Source: an aff. Roholtiella sp. LEGE 12411 (GTDB lineage: Bacteria; Cyanobacteriota; Cyanobacteriia; Cyanobacteriales; Nostocaceae). Taken from it: a stretch of DNA of 40,362 bases. Position 1 is the stretch's first letter, and each line of letters opens with the position of its first letter. Under the pieces are notes generated by a model that saw only the letters and a list, made by a program, of their open reading frames with translations, was not told the origin of the DNA and did not search any database. Location: contig NZ_JADEXR010000051.1 of NCBI RefSeq assembly GCF_015206995.1, positions 1 through 40,362 on the forward strand. The letters are read 5' to 3'. Shown piece after piece: positions 28,615 to 36,160 of this stretch. The position numbers and the translations under genes are program-made.

Positions 28615-28725
28615 TCAAAGATTACTGGCTAAAAAAGGTGCAACTTCAACAATGCGATCGCCATAGTCAATATCCCATCCAAACGTCTGGTCATCAGATG
28701 CTTTGCCGAGTTGTACCACCCCAGC
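28615..28725 (-). pseudogene. Fragment resembling the start of an OvoA/EgtB-type sulfoxide synthase domain
   Basis: Reading the minus strand, 36 codons encode AGVVQLGKASDDQTFGWD then IDYGDRIVEVAPFLASNL before a TGA at 28617-28615. This resembles the opening of the formylglycine-generating-enzyme-like domain of OvoA and EgtB enzymes (V-LGK----FGWD-EYG---V--F-AS), which join cysteine or glutamylcysteine to histidine for ovothiol or ergothioneine synthesis. The rest of the gene is absent. Frame continues some way upstream, but no homologous sequence is recognised there. It lies between the radical SAM gene and the stranded IS end. Identification is from motif memory only. Confidence 0.5.
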
Positions 28726-28802
28726 AGTCTTTTTGTTGATCTTGGTATTTTTCACACCAGCCTTTTTTTGAATTATTTGGTGCTTGGGGAGTGTTAATAC
28801 AG

Positions 28803-30368
28803 TTAGTTATTAATTAGCCCTGAATATTCCCCGTTATAGTTGGTAAATTCAGTCTTTGCTCTGCGAATCTTAGATAGACGAATTTGCCAATCGGAAACCT
28901 GCTCGTAGCTAAGGTGATTAGTATTGCAAGTAGGAGTCCATAGCCCTCCCCAAACACAGGAGTCTTCAAACTGTAGCAGACCTGACTTGCGTAAGTTTTG
29001 GGATTGTGGAGTTCCTGGTAAGGGAGCAATGCTGTAGCAAGCAATCTGAAATTCTACTTCAGGGTTAATCTCTACGAGTTCATCCACGAGTCCTGAGATC
29101 GCTTCCTCAAGATGTAACAAGCTATCATCATCATCATCTGGTAGCCCGATAATGATGCCATAGGTAACGACAGGTACACCAGTTCTGACTACAGATTTCA
29201 TCAACGTACAATGCTCTTGCCACGGCAACAACTTGCTGTATGCTTCTCGCCCAAAAACCGGACGTTCAGCAGGGATATAAGCTAAAGTACAACCTACTTT
29301 GCCATCCCAGCCAAAAAGTGCTTCAATAACTTCTTCGTCAGGCCTGAGATCGGTGTTTTCGTAGTTGCGTCCATGTCCCAGAGTTGCTTTCCGCAGTTCT
29401 AAACCATTAGGCCACATTAGAGATATTCCCATCTCCCGCGCACCATTGGTAATTTCGAGGATCTCTTCTCGTCCCCCAGGAAAGAGTCCACGGGCGAGAA
29501 ATTGATCGGAACCTATGTAAATCGAACGAGCCCCCGCCTCTTTCTGGCGAGCCATCCATTTCAGGGTTGTTTGTGGGGTCATTCTCCGATAGCCAGTGCC
29601 GTAAGTGGGTGTCTGGCAAAAGTCACAGGTGCGATCGCAACCAATGTCAGCAACCACCGAACCAATGGGCACAACTCCCTGTACATTTGGTAGTGTCCCT
29701 AAACATTCCCTAGCCACCTCCACAGAGGGTAGCGCCCAATCTTCTGGACTCTTTGCTTTAGTCTTCCTGGCATATTGTTTGCCGTCTGCGAGAATTACAC
29801 CTGTGAGTTCTTCCCGTGGAGTTTTTCCCAGTACATAGTCAAAAATCGCCCAATTAGCTGCACCGGATTTATCCTGAACTACTGCTGCTGCTCCAGCCTT
29901 CAAGTAGTGTTGCGGTTCAGCCACAGCATCCGATCCCCCAACGACAATTGGACGACCACCTTTGGCAAGATGCTCGATGAGCATACAGCTTACTTGACGA
30001 TCTTGGGAAAAATTAACCGTAATTCCCCACGCATCATAGGTGTGAGGATCGAGATCGGAAATTTTGCCCCCTACATAAGTTTTCCGCAGAGTTATACCTT
30101 TCCAGAAAATCTGCCCAAATTCTTCACTATAATTTTCATCTCTGAGGTTGACCAATCGCGCGTCAAATCCCCCTGCTTGCAAGTCAGCGATCAAAACTTG
30201 CTTGCTGATTAAAGAACGATTTCTAAATAAAGAAGTCCAATTATTGCCTTCTGCATCGTATAGTCCCGTTGCTGGAACTTCAATCAGTCCAATTGTTGGA
30301 TACTTGTCACCTACAATATTCGAGGGCGCAGAATGTGGAATAAGAGCAGGGGTTTTTCGATGCGTCAT
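28803..30368 (-). CDS. Radical SAM protein with N-terminal cobalamin-binding-like domain
   Basis: A 521-residue enzyme. The first 180 residues look like a B12-binding Rossmann domain (IADLQAGGFDARLVNL; HLAKGGRPIVVGGSDA), though no DxHxxG cobalamin motif is present. The radical SAM core follows, with cluster cysteines C244, C248 and C251 (CDRTCDFC) and IYIGSDQFLARG after it. A later GIIIGLPDDDDDSLLHLEEAI fits the usual pattern for B12-radical SAM proteins. Such enzymes perform difficult methylations, ring changes or couplings on natural products or cofactors. The substrate cannot be inferred. It starts at ATG 30368 and is followed by an OvoA-like fragment, which hints at, but does not prove, a former small-molecule pathway. 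Confidence 0.88.
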   Translation of the reverse strand: MTHRKTPALIPHSAPSNIVGDKYPTIGLIEVPATGLYDAEGNNWTSLFRNRSLISKQVLIADLQAGGFDARLVNLRDENYSEEFGQIFWKGITLRKTYVGGKISDLDPHTYDAWGITVNFSQDRQVSCMLIEHLAKGGRPIVVGGSDAVAEPQHYLKAGAAAVVQDKSGAANWAIFDYVLGKTPREELTGVILADGKQYARKTKAKSPEDWALPSVEVARECLGTLPNVQGVVPIGSVVADIGCDRTCDFCQTPTYGTGYRRMTPQTTLKWMARQKEAGARSIYIGSDQFLARGLFPGGREEILEITNGAREMGISLMWPNGLELRKATLGHGRNYENTDLRPDEEVIEALFGWDGKVGCTLAYIPAERPVFGREAYSKLLPWQEHCTLMKSVVRTGVPVVTYGIIIGLPDDDDDSLLHLEEAISGLVDELVEINPEVEFQIACYSIAPLPGTPQSQNLRKSGLLQFEDSCVWGGLWTPTCNTNHLSYEQVSDWQIRLSKIRRAKTEFTNYNGEYSGLINN

Positions 30369-30464
30369 GATTGCAATTCCTTAGCGGTAGAATAAGTTGG
30401 CGAGCCAATATTCTATACAATCAGCAGATTATAGCGGAAAAATAGAATAAATCAAAGAATTTAC

Positions 30465-33101
30465 CTAATCTAGACTTTGCAAACCCATCGCAATCTTACT
30501 GTGTTTCTCAATTTGACCCATCACTTGTTTGGCCCGTTGAATCACCACCGCTGGTAAACCCGCTAAGCGTCCCGCTTCAATACCATAAGACTTATCAGCG
30601 CCTCCCGGTTGAACTTGGTGCAAAAAGATAATTTGGTCGGGTAACTCCTTCACCGTCACCTGATAATTAGCTACATTCGGCAAAATGCTAGCCAGTTCGT
30701 TCAACTCGTGGTAGTGCGTAGCAAAAATCGTCCGCGCCCGAATATTCACAGCTATATACTCCGCCACCGCCCAGGCAATGGAAAGACCATCAAACGTCGC
30801 CGTTCCCCGGCCAATTTCATCCAACAGCACCAGCGACCTAGAAGTGGCATGATTGAGAATATTCGCCGTTTCATTCATTTCCACCATGAACGTAGATTGA
30901 CCCGTTGCTAAGTCATCTACTGCACCTACACGCGTGAAAATACGATCGCATACTCCCAACCTGGCAAACCTAGCTGGTACAAAACTACCAATCTGCGCCA
31001 TTAACTGAATCAATCCCACCTGGCGCAAATAACAACTTTTGCCACTTGCATTTGGCCCAGTGAGGATAACTAAGTCGGGAGGCGGGGAGGGGGAGAGAGG
31101 GAGAGGGGGAGAATAATTCTTTATTTGTTCCTTCATGTCCTTGTTTTGTTCGCGGTTCGTTTCCTCACCTCCCAACTGCGTCGAATTTGGCACAAAGAAC
31201 CCCGCAGGTAAAGACTGTTCCACCACCGGATGACGACCATCAACAATCATAATCTCCCGTCCTGGCAACATTTCTGGACGACAATAACCTTGATGTACCG
31301 CCAACTCAGCTAAACCACATAACACATCCACCGCCGCCACTGCGCGGGAGAGATTGCGAATTACCTCCGCCTGTTGTCCCACCTCATCCCGTAACGCTCC
31401 AAAAACTTCATATTCCAAATGATTTAAATCATCCCGCGCTGTCAAAATCCGCGCTTCCCGTTCCTTCAACTCTGGCGTAATATAGCGTTCCTCATTAGTC
31501 AGGGTTTGCTTGCGGATGTAATTAGAGGGTACTTGGTCAGCTTTGGCGCGGGAAATACTAATGTAATAACCAAATGTTTTATTAAATCCTACCTTTAATG
31601 TGGGAATTCCTGTCTTAGCTCTCTCGTCAACCTCCAAATTGGCAATCCATTGCTGATCTGCTTCGACAGTTGACTTTCTCTCATCCAATTGGAGATTTAC
31701 TCCAGCGCGAATCAATCCACCTTCCTTAATATGTATCGGCGGTGACTCCACAAGATGGACGTGTAATTTCTGTGCCAATTCTGACAACACGGTTGGCACT
31801 TTCTGCAAAGCTTTCAGGAAGGGGGAACGTGCCTCACTCACTAAGCGGGATAATTCTGGTAGGCGTGATAAAGAATCTGCCAAAGCTACTAAATCTCTAG
31901 CATTAGCAGTACCAGAACCCGCCCGCCCCGTCAGCCGTTCCAGGTCATAAATCTGCCGTAACAACTGTCGCAAATCCTGACGCAGGGAGGTATTTTCCAT
32001 CAATTCATGGATGGTATCTTGCCGCGCCCGAATACCTTTAATATCGAGTAGCGGTTGTAATAACCATCGCCGTAGAGCCCGCCCGCCCATAGCTGTATTC
32101 GTTCTATCTAACGCCCAGAGAAGGGAACCATGAAAAGTTCCATCACGAACAGTTTGGGTAATTTCCAGGTTACGACGGGTTTGGCTATCTACAATTAGGT
32201 AGTCGGTGACAGTGTAGGTGCGTAGCCTCTGGAGGGTGACAGGGTGTTCTTTTTGGGTATCTTCCAAATACTCCAGAAGACCGCCAGCCGCACGAACAGC
32301 CAGAGGGAGATGATCGCAACCGAGTCCTTCAAGCGATCGCACTTTAAATTTCTGCAATAATCTCGGTCTAGCTTCCGCTTGCGAAAATGGTACTTGCGAT
32401 CGCAAACTATAGCAAAATGATGGTGGCAAACACTGCGGTAAATGCGGCGAAGTTTCTCCCGGACGCAGCAAACTACCCAAATCGGGAGCATTGGTAGGAA
32501 CAAGCACCTCCGAAGGCTGCAAGCGCATTAATTCTTGTGTAAGATGTTCTAAATCACTACCTTGAGTCGTGAGAAATTCACCTGTAGAGATATCTGCATA
32601 AGCTAAACCCCAATGGTTAGCAGCAATTACCACAGCCGCCAGGTAGTTATTGCGACCGGATTTTAGCATTCCCTCTTCCAGCAAAGTCCCAGGAGTCAAG
32701 ATACGCGTTACCTCTCGCCGCACCAATCTCCCAGTAGCTTCTGCTGCATCTTCCACTTGGTCGCAAATGACCACTGCATAGCCTTTTTCTACCAATAGCG
32801 TCGTGTAGCGTTCCCAAGCGTGGTGCGGAACACCAGACATTGCGACGCGCCCCTGTTCCCCAGCTTGTTTGCTAGTGAGGACTAATTCTAATTCTTGCGC
32901 TAGCGTTACAGCATCTTGGAAATAGCATTCAAAGAAATCTCCTACCCGATACAGCAACATCGCGTGAGGATATTTATCCTTCGTCTCGACATAATGCAAG
33001 TACATTTGACTTAGCTTGCTGCGATCAACCATTTGATGGTTGGAAATAAAAGTACTTGCGTCAGCCTTGGTAGATGGAGTTTCAGAGTGAGAAGCGGTCA
33101 T
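30465..33101 (-). CDS. mutS: DNA mismatch repair protein MutS
   Basis: MutS recognises base mismatches and small loops and starts repair with MutL. The 878-residue product has the mismatch-reading Phe-x-Glu motif in GDFFECY, then connector, lever and clamp domains. The ATPase has Walker A GPNASGKS (682-689), Walker [18 protein letters not shown] and the late motif [10 protein letters not shown]. Just before Walker A, about residues 644-676, lies a low-complexity stretch ([20 protein letters not shown] then [11 protein letters not shown]) encoded by purine/pyrimidine-biased repeat-like DNA. The ATP site looks intact, so function is likely kept. Start ATG 33101. It is unlinked to mutL here. Confidence 0.97.
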   Translation of the reverse strand: MTASHSETPSTKADASTFISNHQMVDRSKLSQMYLHYVETKDKYPHAMLLYRVGDFFECYFQDAVTLAQELELVLTSKQAGEQGRVAMSGVPHHAWERYTTLLVEKGYAVVICDQVEDAAEATGRLVRREVTRILTPGTLLEEGMLKSGRNNYLAAVVIAANHWGLAYADISTGEFLTTQGSDLEHLTQELMRLQPSEVLVPTNAPDLGSLLRPGETSPHLPQCLPPSFCYSLRSQVPFSQAEARPRLLQKFKVRSLEGLGCDHLPLAVRAAGGLLEYLEDTQKEHPVTLQRLRTYTVTDYLIVDSQTRRNLEITQTVRDGTFHGSLLWALDRTNTAMGGRALRRWLLQPLLDIKGIRARQDTIHELMENTSLRQDLRQLLRQIYDLERLTGRAGSGTANARDLVALADSLSRLPELSRLVSEARSPFLKALQKVPTVLSELAQKLHVHLVESPPIHIKEGGLIRAGVNLQLDERKSTVEADQQWIANLEVDERAKTGIPTLKVGFNKTFGYYISISRAKADQVPSNYIRKQTLTNEERYITPELKEREARILTARDDLNHLEYEVFGALRDEVGQQAEVIRNLSRAVAAVDVLCGLAELAVHQGYCRPEMLPGREIMIVDGRHPVVEQSLPAGFFVPNSTQLGGEETNREQNKDMKEQIKNYSPPLPLSPSPPPDLVILTGPNASGKSCYLRQVGLIQLMAQIGSFVPARFARLGVCDRIFTRVGAVDDLATGQSTFMVEMNETANILNHATSRSLVLLDEIGRGTATFDGLSIAWAVAEYIAVNIRARTIFATHYHELNELASILPNVANYQVTVKELPDQIIFLHQVQPGGADKSYGIEAGRLAGLPAVVIQRAKQVMGQIEKHSKIAMGLQSLD

Positions 33102-33170
33102 AGATGCTAGGGGGAGTTACGCACGGAAATTCCACAATATCCGATGATAACGTGATGTGAAAGTTGAGGT

Positions 33171-33272
33171 GCGATCGCTCAAGAATTTTTTACTATTGGC
33201 TTGGGTTGTTGGCTGGGGCATCCATTTTTGCTGTTAGTGTGGAGAACAAGCGATCGCTCAAGGATTTTTTAC
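33171..33272. repeat. Direct repeat of 23 bases upstream of mutS
   Basis: GCGATCGCTCAAG followed by A or G and ATTTTTTAC occurs at 33171-33193 and 33250-33272 with one mismatch. Each contains a HIP1 octamer. The second copy spans the end of the PIN-type gene, including its stop codon, so the first may be a leftover of a small duplication. Confidence 0.6.
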
Positions 33273-33797
33273 CCTTTTGGTGCGATCGCTGCGGCGTGTA
33301 GGTGGCTGTGGTGGAGGTGGTTCCTGTGATTTTAGCTTATCGTCATCAGTCAGAAATTCTACATAGTAGTCTTTTTTGTCATGGTAGTACTTGCCCAAGA
33401 TGACAATACTAGCATCACCCATAGAAGTCTTTTCTACAGCTTGATTAGGGAATTTAGCCGCTAACTTTTTCAATTCTTCCTCCTCCCAAAGAACAATTTG
33501 CTCACGGAACTTAGCCCAAGGAGTTGTTTCATCAGCTGCATAAGTTATAATTTCGGCAAATTTTTGAGCTGCTATACGTTTACTTTCTGAATTTGCTGTT
33601 TTAGCCTGTGCAATGTGATTACCTGTTTCTATAACAGTAGCTAAAGGCAGTACCAGCGTTGTTCCTTTGGCAATTTCTGCCTTAATTTTCTGATTTACAC
33701 GCTCAAAATTCCATTCATTATTACCAGCAGTTTCTCTACCTGGAACTTATAACCAAACGCATAAAAGCGATGTATCGATGAGTAGCACCTTTCTCAT
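33258..33797 (-). pseudogene. PIN-domain-type nuclease interrupted by one in-frame TAA
   Basis: One continuous reading frame of 179 codons runs from ATG 33797 to TGA 33258, broken only by TAA at 33749-33747 (codon 17). The start reads MRKVLLIDTSLLCVWL, the stop, then VPGRETAGNNEWNFERVN. It fits a PIN nuclease: acidic D8 (IDTS), E57 (ATVIETGNHIA), D128 (MGDASIVIL) and D151-153 (LTDDDKL) match the four-acid metal site. A proline-rich basic tail (EPPPPQPPTRRSDRTKR) ends it. It starts eight bases after the AAA ATPase stop, so the two form an operon. The stop could be a real inactivating mutation, a sequence error or, least likely, read-through. A shorter product from TTG 33473 would lack most of the active site. 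Confidence 0.75.
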
Positions 33798-33805
33798 ATT
33801 AGTAA

Positions 33806-35053
33806 CTAGTTACCACGAGAAAGGCTTCTTTCAATTGCACCCTTAGTTGTCATATCACCTAAAGAATATGATGCAAATAACTTAGAAAAATTATCAATAT
33901 CTTCTAAAAGTGTAAGCTTGCTTTCTCCAGTTTCAGAATCGCGGTGTGCGACAACAACAAAAGGAACTATCTCTGAGCCTAAAGCATCAAGTAAAGCCGG
34001 GTTATGAGTAGTTATTAAAATATCAATTTTTCTTTTACTACCAATCTCTCGCAATATTCTTACCAGCAATTCTGCACGCGAAGGATGAAGCCCATTATCT
34101 ATTTCTTCAATTACTAATTGACTGCCTTCAGATCGAGTTAGTAGCGCTGTGAGAATTGCTAGAAAGCGTAAAGTTCCATCTGACATACTTCTAGCATCAA
34201 TCTCTGTAATATGGCCAGGCTTCCATTCTTCAACACAGTAAAGCATGGCATCAGTGCCAAACCTACCAACTTTTTCTGCCCACACTCTTTGAATATCGCC
34301 TTCTGGTAAATCCTTAATGTAGTCAGATAAAGTTGATTCAACCTCAGCTTTCTGCTCGTCAGGCAAAGCCGCTAGTACGCCTGCAAGATTGGATGTATCA
34401 GTTTCAAGGCTCTCAGAAAGTCGTGAATAATCCCGCATTTTAGAAATAATGGGATTCAGAGAAAAAATATTTTCAATACTATTAATAACTGTATTAATTT
34501 CATTACTAATAGAATCGGAAAATTTGATTATTTTTAAATCTGTTAGCATTGAGCCACGAAGTGTAAAATTTCTAGTCACTGGAATTTTGGTATTTTCATT
34601 TGTAAAAATTGCAGACATGCTTATAATTCCATTTGAGCCTAAAGCGAATCTAAACAGGTAATTTGGAAAATTGATTTGCTTATAATTGTTGGTATTATTT
34701 TTGCGAGTTACGTATTCTTCTAAAACCTGAATAAACGGTTTTGTTTGTATTGTAATACTATAGAGGTAATCAGTTTTATCATCTTGACCTTGTACTAGTG
34801 CCTTCAATGTAAATTGAGTTCCAGGTTTCAGAGCAGCGCCCTCTACACCACCTCGAATAGAAGTAAGATTTTTGTCTCCTGCTAAAGCAGCTTCAATATC
34901 CTCACCTTTAACTATTCTTTGTATAAATTCCAAAGCTTCAACGACATTAGATTTCCCACTCGCATTCGTCCCAATCAGAACAGTCAACGGGTCAAGCGGA
35001 AGCTCTGCATAACGGAAACTTTTCCAATTTTCAAGGATGAGTTGCTTAAGCAT
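33806..35053 (-). CDS. AAA-family ATPase (OLD/RecF/SMC-like ABC-type fold) paired with a PIN nuclease
   Basis: A 415-residue ATPase of the AAA_15/AAA_21 kind found in many two-gene defence or toxin modules. The N-terminus (MLKQLILENWKSFRYAELPL) is typical of the group, followed by Walker A GTNASGKSN (about residues 28-36). The C-terminal half has the signature-like MSDGTLRFLAI, Walker B LVIEEIDNGLHP and the switch histidine in ITTHNPALLDAL. The middle region, about 60-270, is variable and may bind a partner or nucleic acid. A TTG at 35065 could also start it. The PIN-type gene follows eight bases later. The ATPase probably controls the nuclease; no substrate is shown. Confidence 0.88.
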   Translation of the reverse strand: MLKQLILENWKSFRYAELPLDPLTVLIGTNASGKSNVVEALEFIQRIVKGEDIEAALAGDKNLTSIRGGVEGAALKPGTQFTLKALVQGQDDKTDYLYSITIQTKPFIQVLEEYVTRKNNTNNYKQINFPNYLFRFALGSNGIISMSAIFTNENTKIPVTRNFTLRGSMLTDLKIIKFSDSISNEINTVINSIENIFSLNPIISKMRDYSRLSESLETDTSNLAGVLAALPDEQKAEVESTLSDYIKDLPEGDIQRVWAEKVGRFGTDAMLYCVEEWKPGHITEIDARSMSDGTLRFLAILTALLTRSEGSQLVIEEIDNGLHPSRAELLVRILREIGSKRKIDILITTHNPALLDALGSEIVPFVVVAHRDSETGESKLTLLEDIDNFSKLFASYSLGDMTTKGAIERSLSRGN

Positions 35054-35065
35054 AACCAATTCCAA

Positions 35066-35436
35066 AAATGCTTAGATTCTATTTTTATGATACTCTCAAT
35101 AGCAACTACCCCTCTTCTGTCACTCTCCGAAAACATTTGCCATTTCTGAATTCTAGAGCTTTTATCTACCAAGGGTTCACGCGATTTTTTTCTAATAACA
35201 AATACAACACCCATTTTTTTCTAATAGGATAGCTTGTATTGATTGCCTGATGAGGCTTCTAGCTATTACCCTCCCGGAGAGTGACAAAAGAGGGCTACAG
35301 CACTTCCGGCGGCTATGAGGTACATCCTCATAGCTGAAAGCTATGATAGGAGAGGGGTAAGAGGAAAATTGTATTGCATAATAGCCGGAAGCGCTGTAAG
35401 GGCGCAAAGTGCAGAGTTTAATACACCCTTGAAATT
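35066..35436. other. Intergenic region between the ATPase and HicBA
   Basis: About 370 bases without a gene. It includes the leader of the ATPase-PIN operon on the left and a complete 103-bp MITE at 35296-35398. CACTCTCCG and CGGAGAGTG occur at about 35122-35130 and 35275-35283 as an inverted pair. Confidence 0.5.
35296..35398. mobile_element. 103-bp MITE with 5-bp target duplication
   Basis: Terminal inverted repeats are TACAGCACTTCCGGC on the left and the complement of TACAGCGCTTCCGGC on the right (14 of 15). Both flanks are AGGGC (35291-35295 and 35399-35403), a clean 5-bp target duplication. An inner hairpin, GCTATGAGG / CCTCATAGC, occupies 35312-35334. It has no coding capacity and would need a transposase in trans. 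Confidence 0.85.
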
Positions 35437-35655
35437 TCACTCACCCAACCATTCTTCACGAGAAACTCCAGCTTGTCGCAATAGCCGTGATAATAGACCC
35501 ACACTAATATCACCCTCATGAGAATTGGTAATAATCACAGTAACATCACCTCGCCGCATTTGTGGGTGCTTTCCTCCTGCGTAAGGGCCTTCAAAGCCCA
35601 ACTCTTGCAGACGTTTTACCAAATCACGCCAAGAAACAGGGGTTAATCTAGACAT
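35437..35655 (-). CDS. hicA: HicA-type mRNA interferase toxin
   Basis: HicA toxins have a small double-stranded-RNA-binding fold and cleave messenger RNA, stopping translation until HicB neutralises them. The 72-residue protein shows the usual WRDLVKRLQELGF, then GGKHPQMRR with the catalytic-type histidine at about residue 29, and HEGDISVGLLSRLLRQAGVSREEW. Length is normal. The start codon at 35655 lies two bases after the hicB stop, so the pair is translationally linked. Here the antitoxin gene comes first, unlike the classic hicA-hicB order. No damage is visible. Confidence 0.9.
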   Translation of the reverse strand: MSRLTPVSWRDLVKRLQELGFEGPYAGGKHPQMRRGDVTVIITNSHEGDISVGLLSRLLRQAGVSREEWLGE

Positions 35656-35657
35656 TT

Positions 35658-35903
35658 TTATACAGGTTTAGTCAGTTCATTGAGGTTGATACCAGCGATT
35701 ACGGGAATCATTAACCCCAAATGCAACCGTAGCGCCAGCCAGTCACTTAAAGCTTCTCTTAGTTCCCGCCTACAACCTTCTAACGTTTTATGACTTGCCC
35801 AGACTCCTTGTAAACTTGGAATTTCACCCCAATAAATTTCATCATCTTCAATGATCTCATAAAATGCTAGTTCCATTGCTTGGTCAATGTAGCTTGCCAG
35901 CAT
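35658..35903 (-). CDS. hicB: HicB-type antitoxin
   Basis: The partial-RNase-H-fold antitoxin of the HicBA pair. From the ATG at 35903, with an AAGGA site nine bases upstream, it is 81 residues: MLASYIDQAMELAFYEIIED, then IYWGEIPSLQGVWASHKTLE and CRRELREALSDWLALRL. The usual HicB core (beta strands with Y/W-GEIP-LQGV, then a helix with EC-REL-EAL) is clear. No separate DNA-binding domain is obvious, which is common for short cyanobacterial HicB. A longer frame up to 36014 exists, but its N-terminus is not family-like. hicA follows after two bases. Confidence 0.9.
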   Translation of the reverse strand: MLASYIDQAMELAFYEIIEDDEIYWGEIPSLQGVWASHKTLEGCRRELREALSDWLALRLHLGLMIPVIAGINLNELTKPV

Positions 35904-36160
35904 TGTTAGTTTTCCTTCGCCTTTATGTTGAATTTTAGCTATAAATCCCTTCTGTTTCACTTTCAACTTTTGCAGGTTATGACTATGATCTATTTTGGCT
36001 AAATTCTCCAGCACGCCAACTATCAGATATAATTTAGCTGCAATCAGTAGCGGCGACTACTGCACCATCTCAGCCAAAAAACAGCAAAGCCAGCAGACAG
36101 AGTAAAAAATTACCCAATTACTCTATCTAACTGGCTAAATTTTACTAAGCTTTTGACAAC

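Noticed and set aside
33258-33473. Stand-alone 71-residue gene starting at TTG 33473
   Set aside because: The frame continues upstream with clear PIN-type motifs to an ATG beside the ATPase, so this is the 3' part of an interrupted gene.
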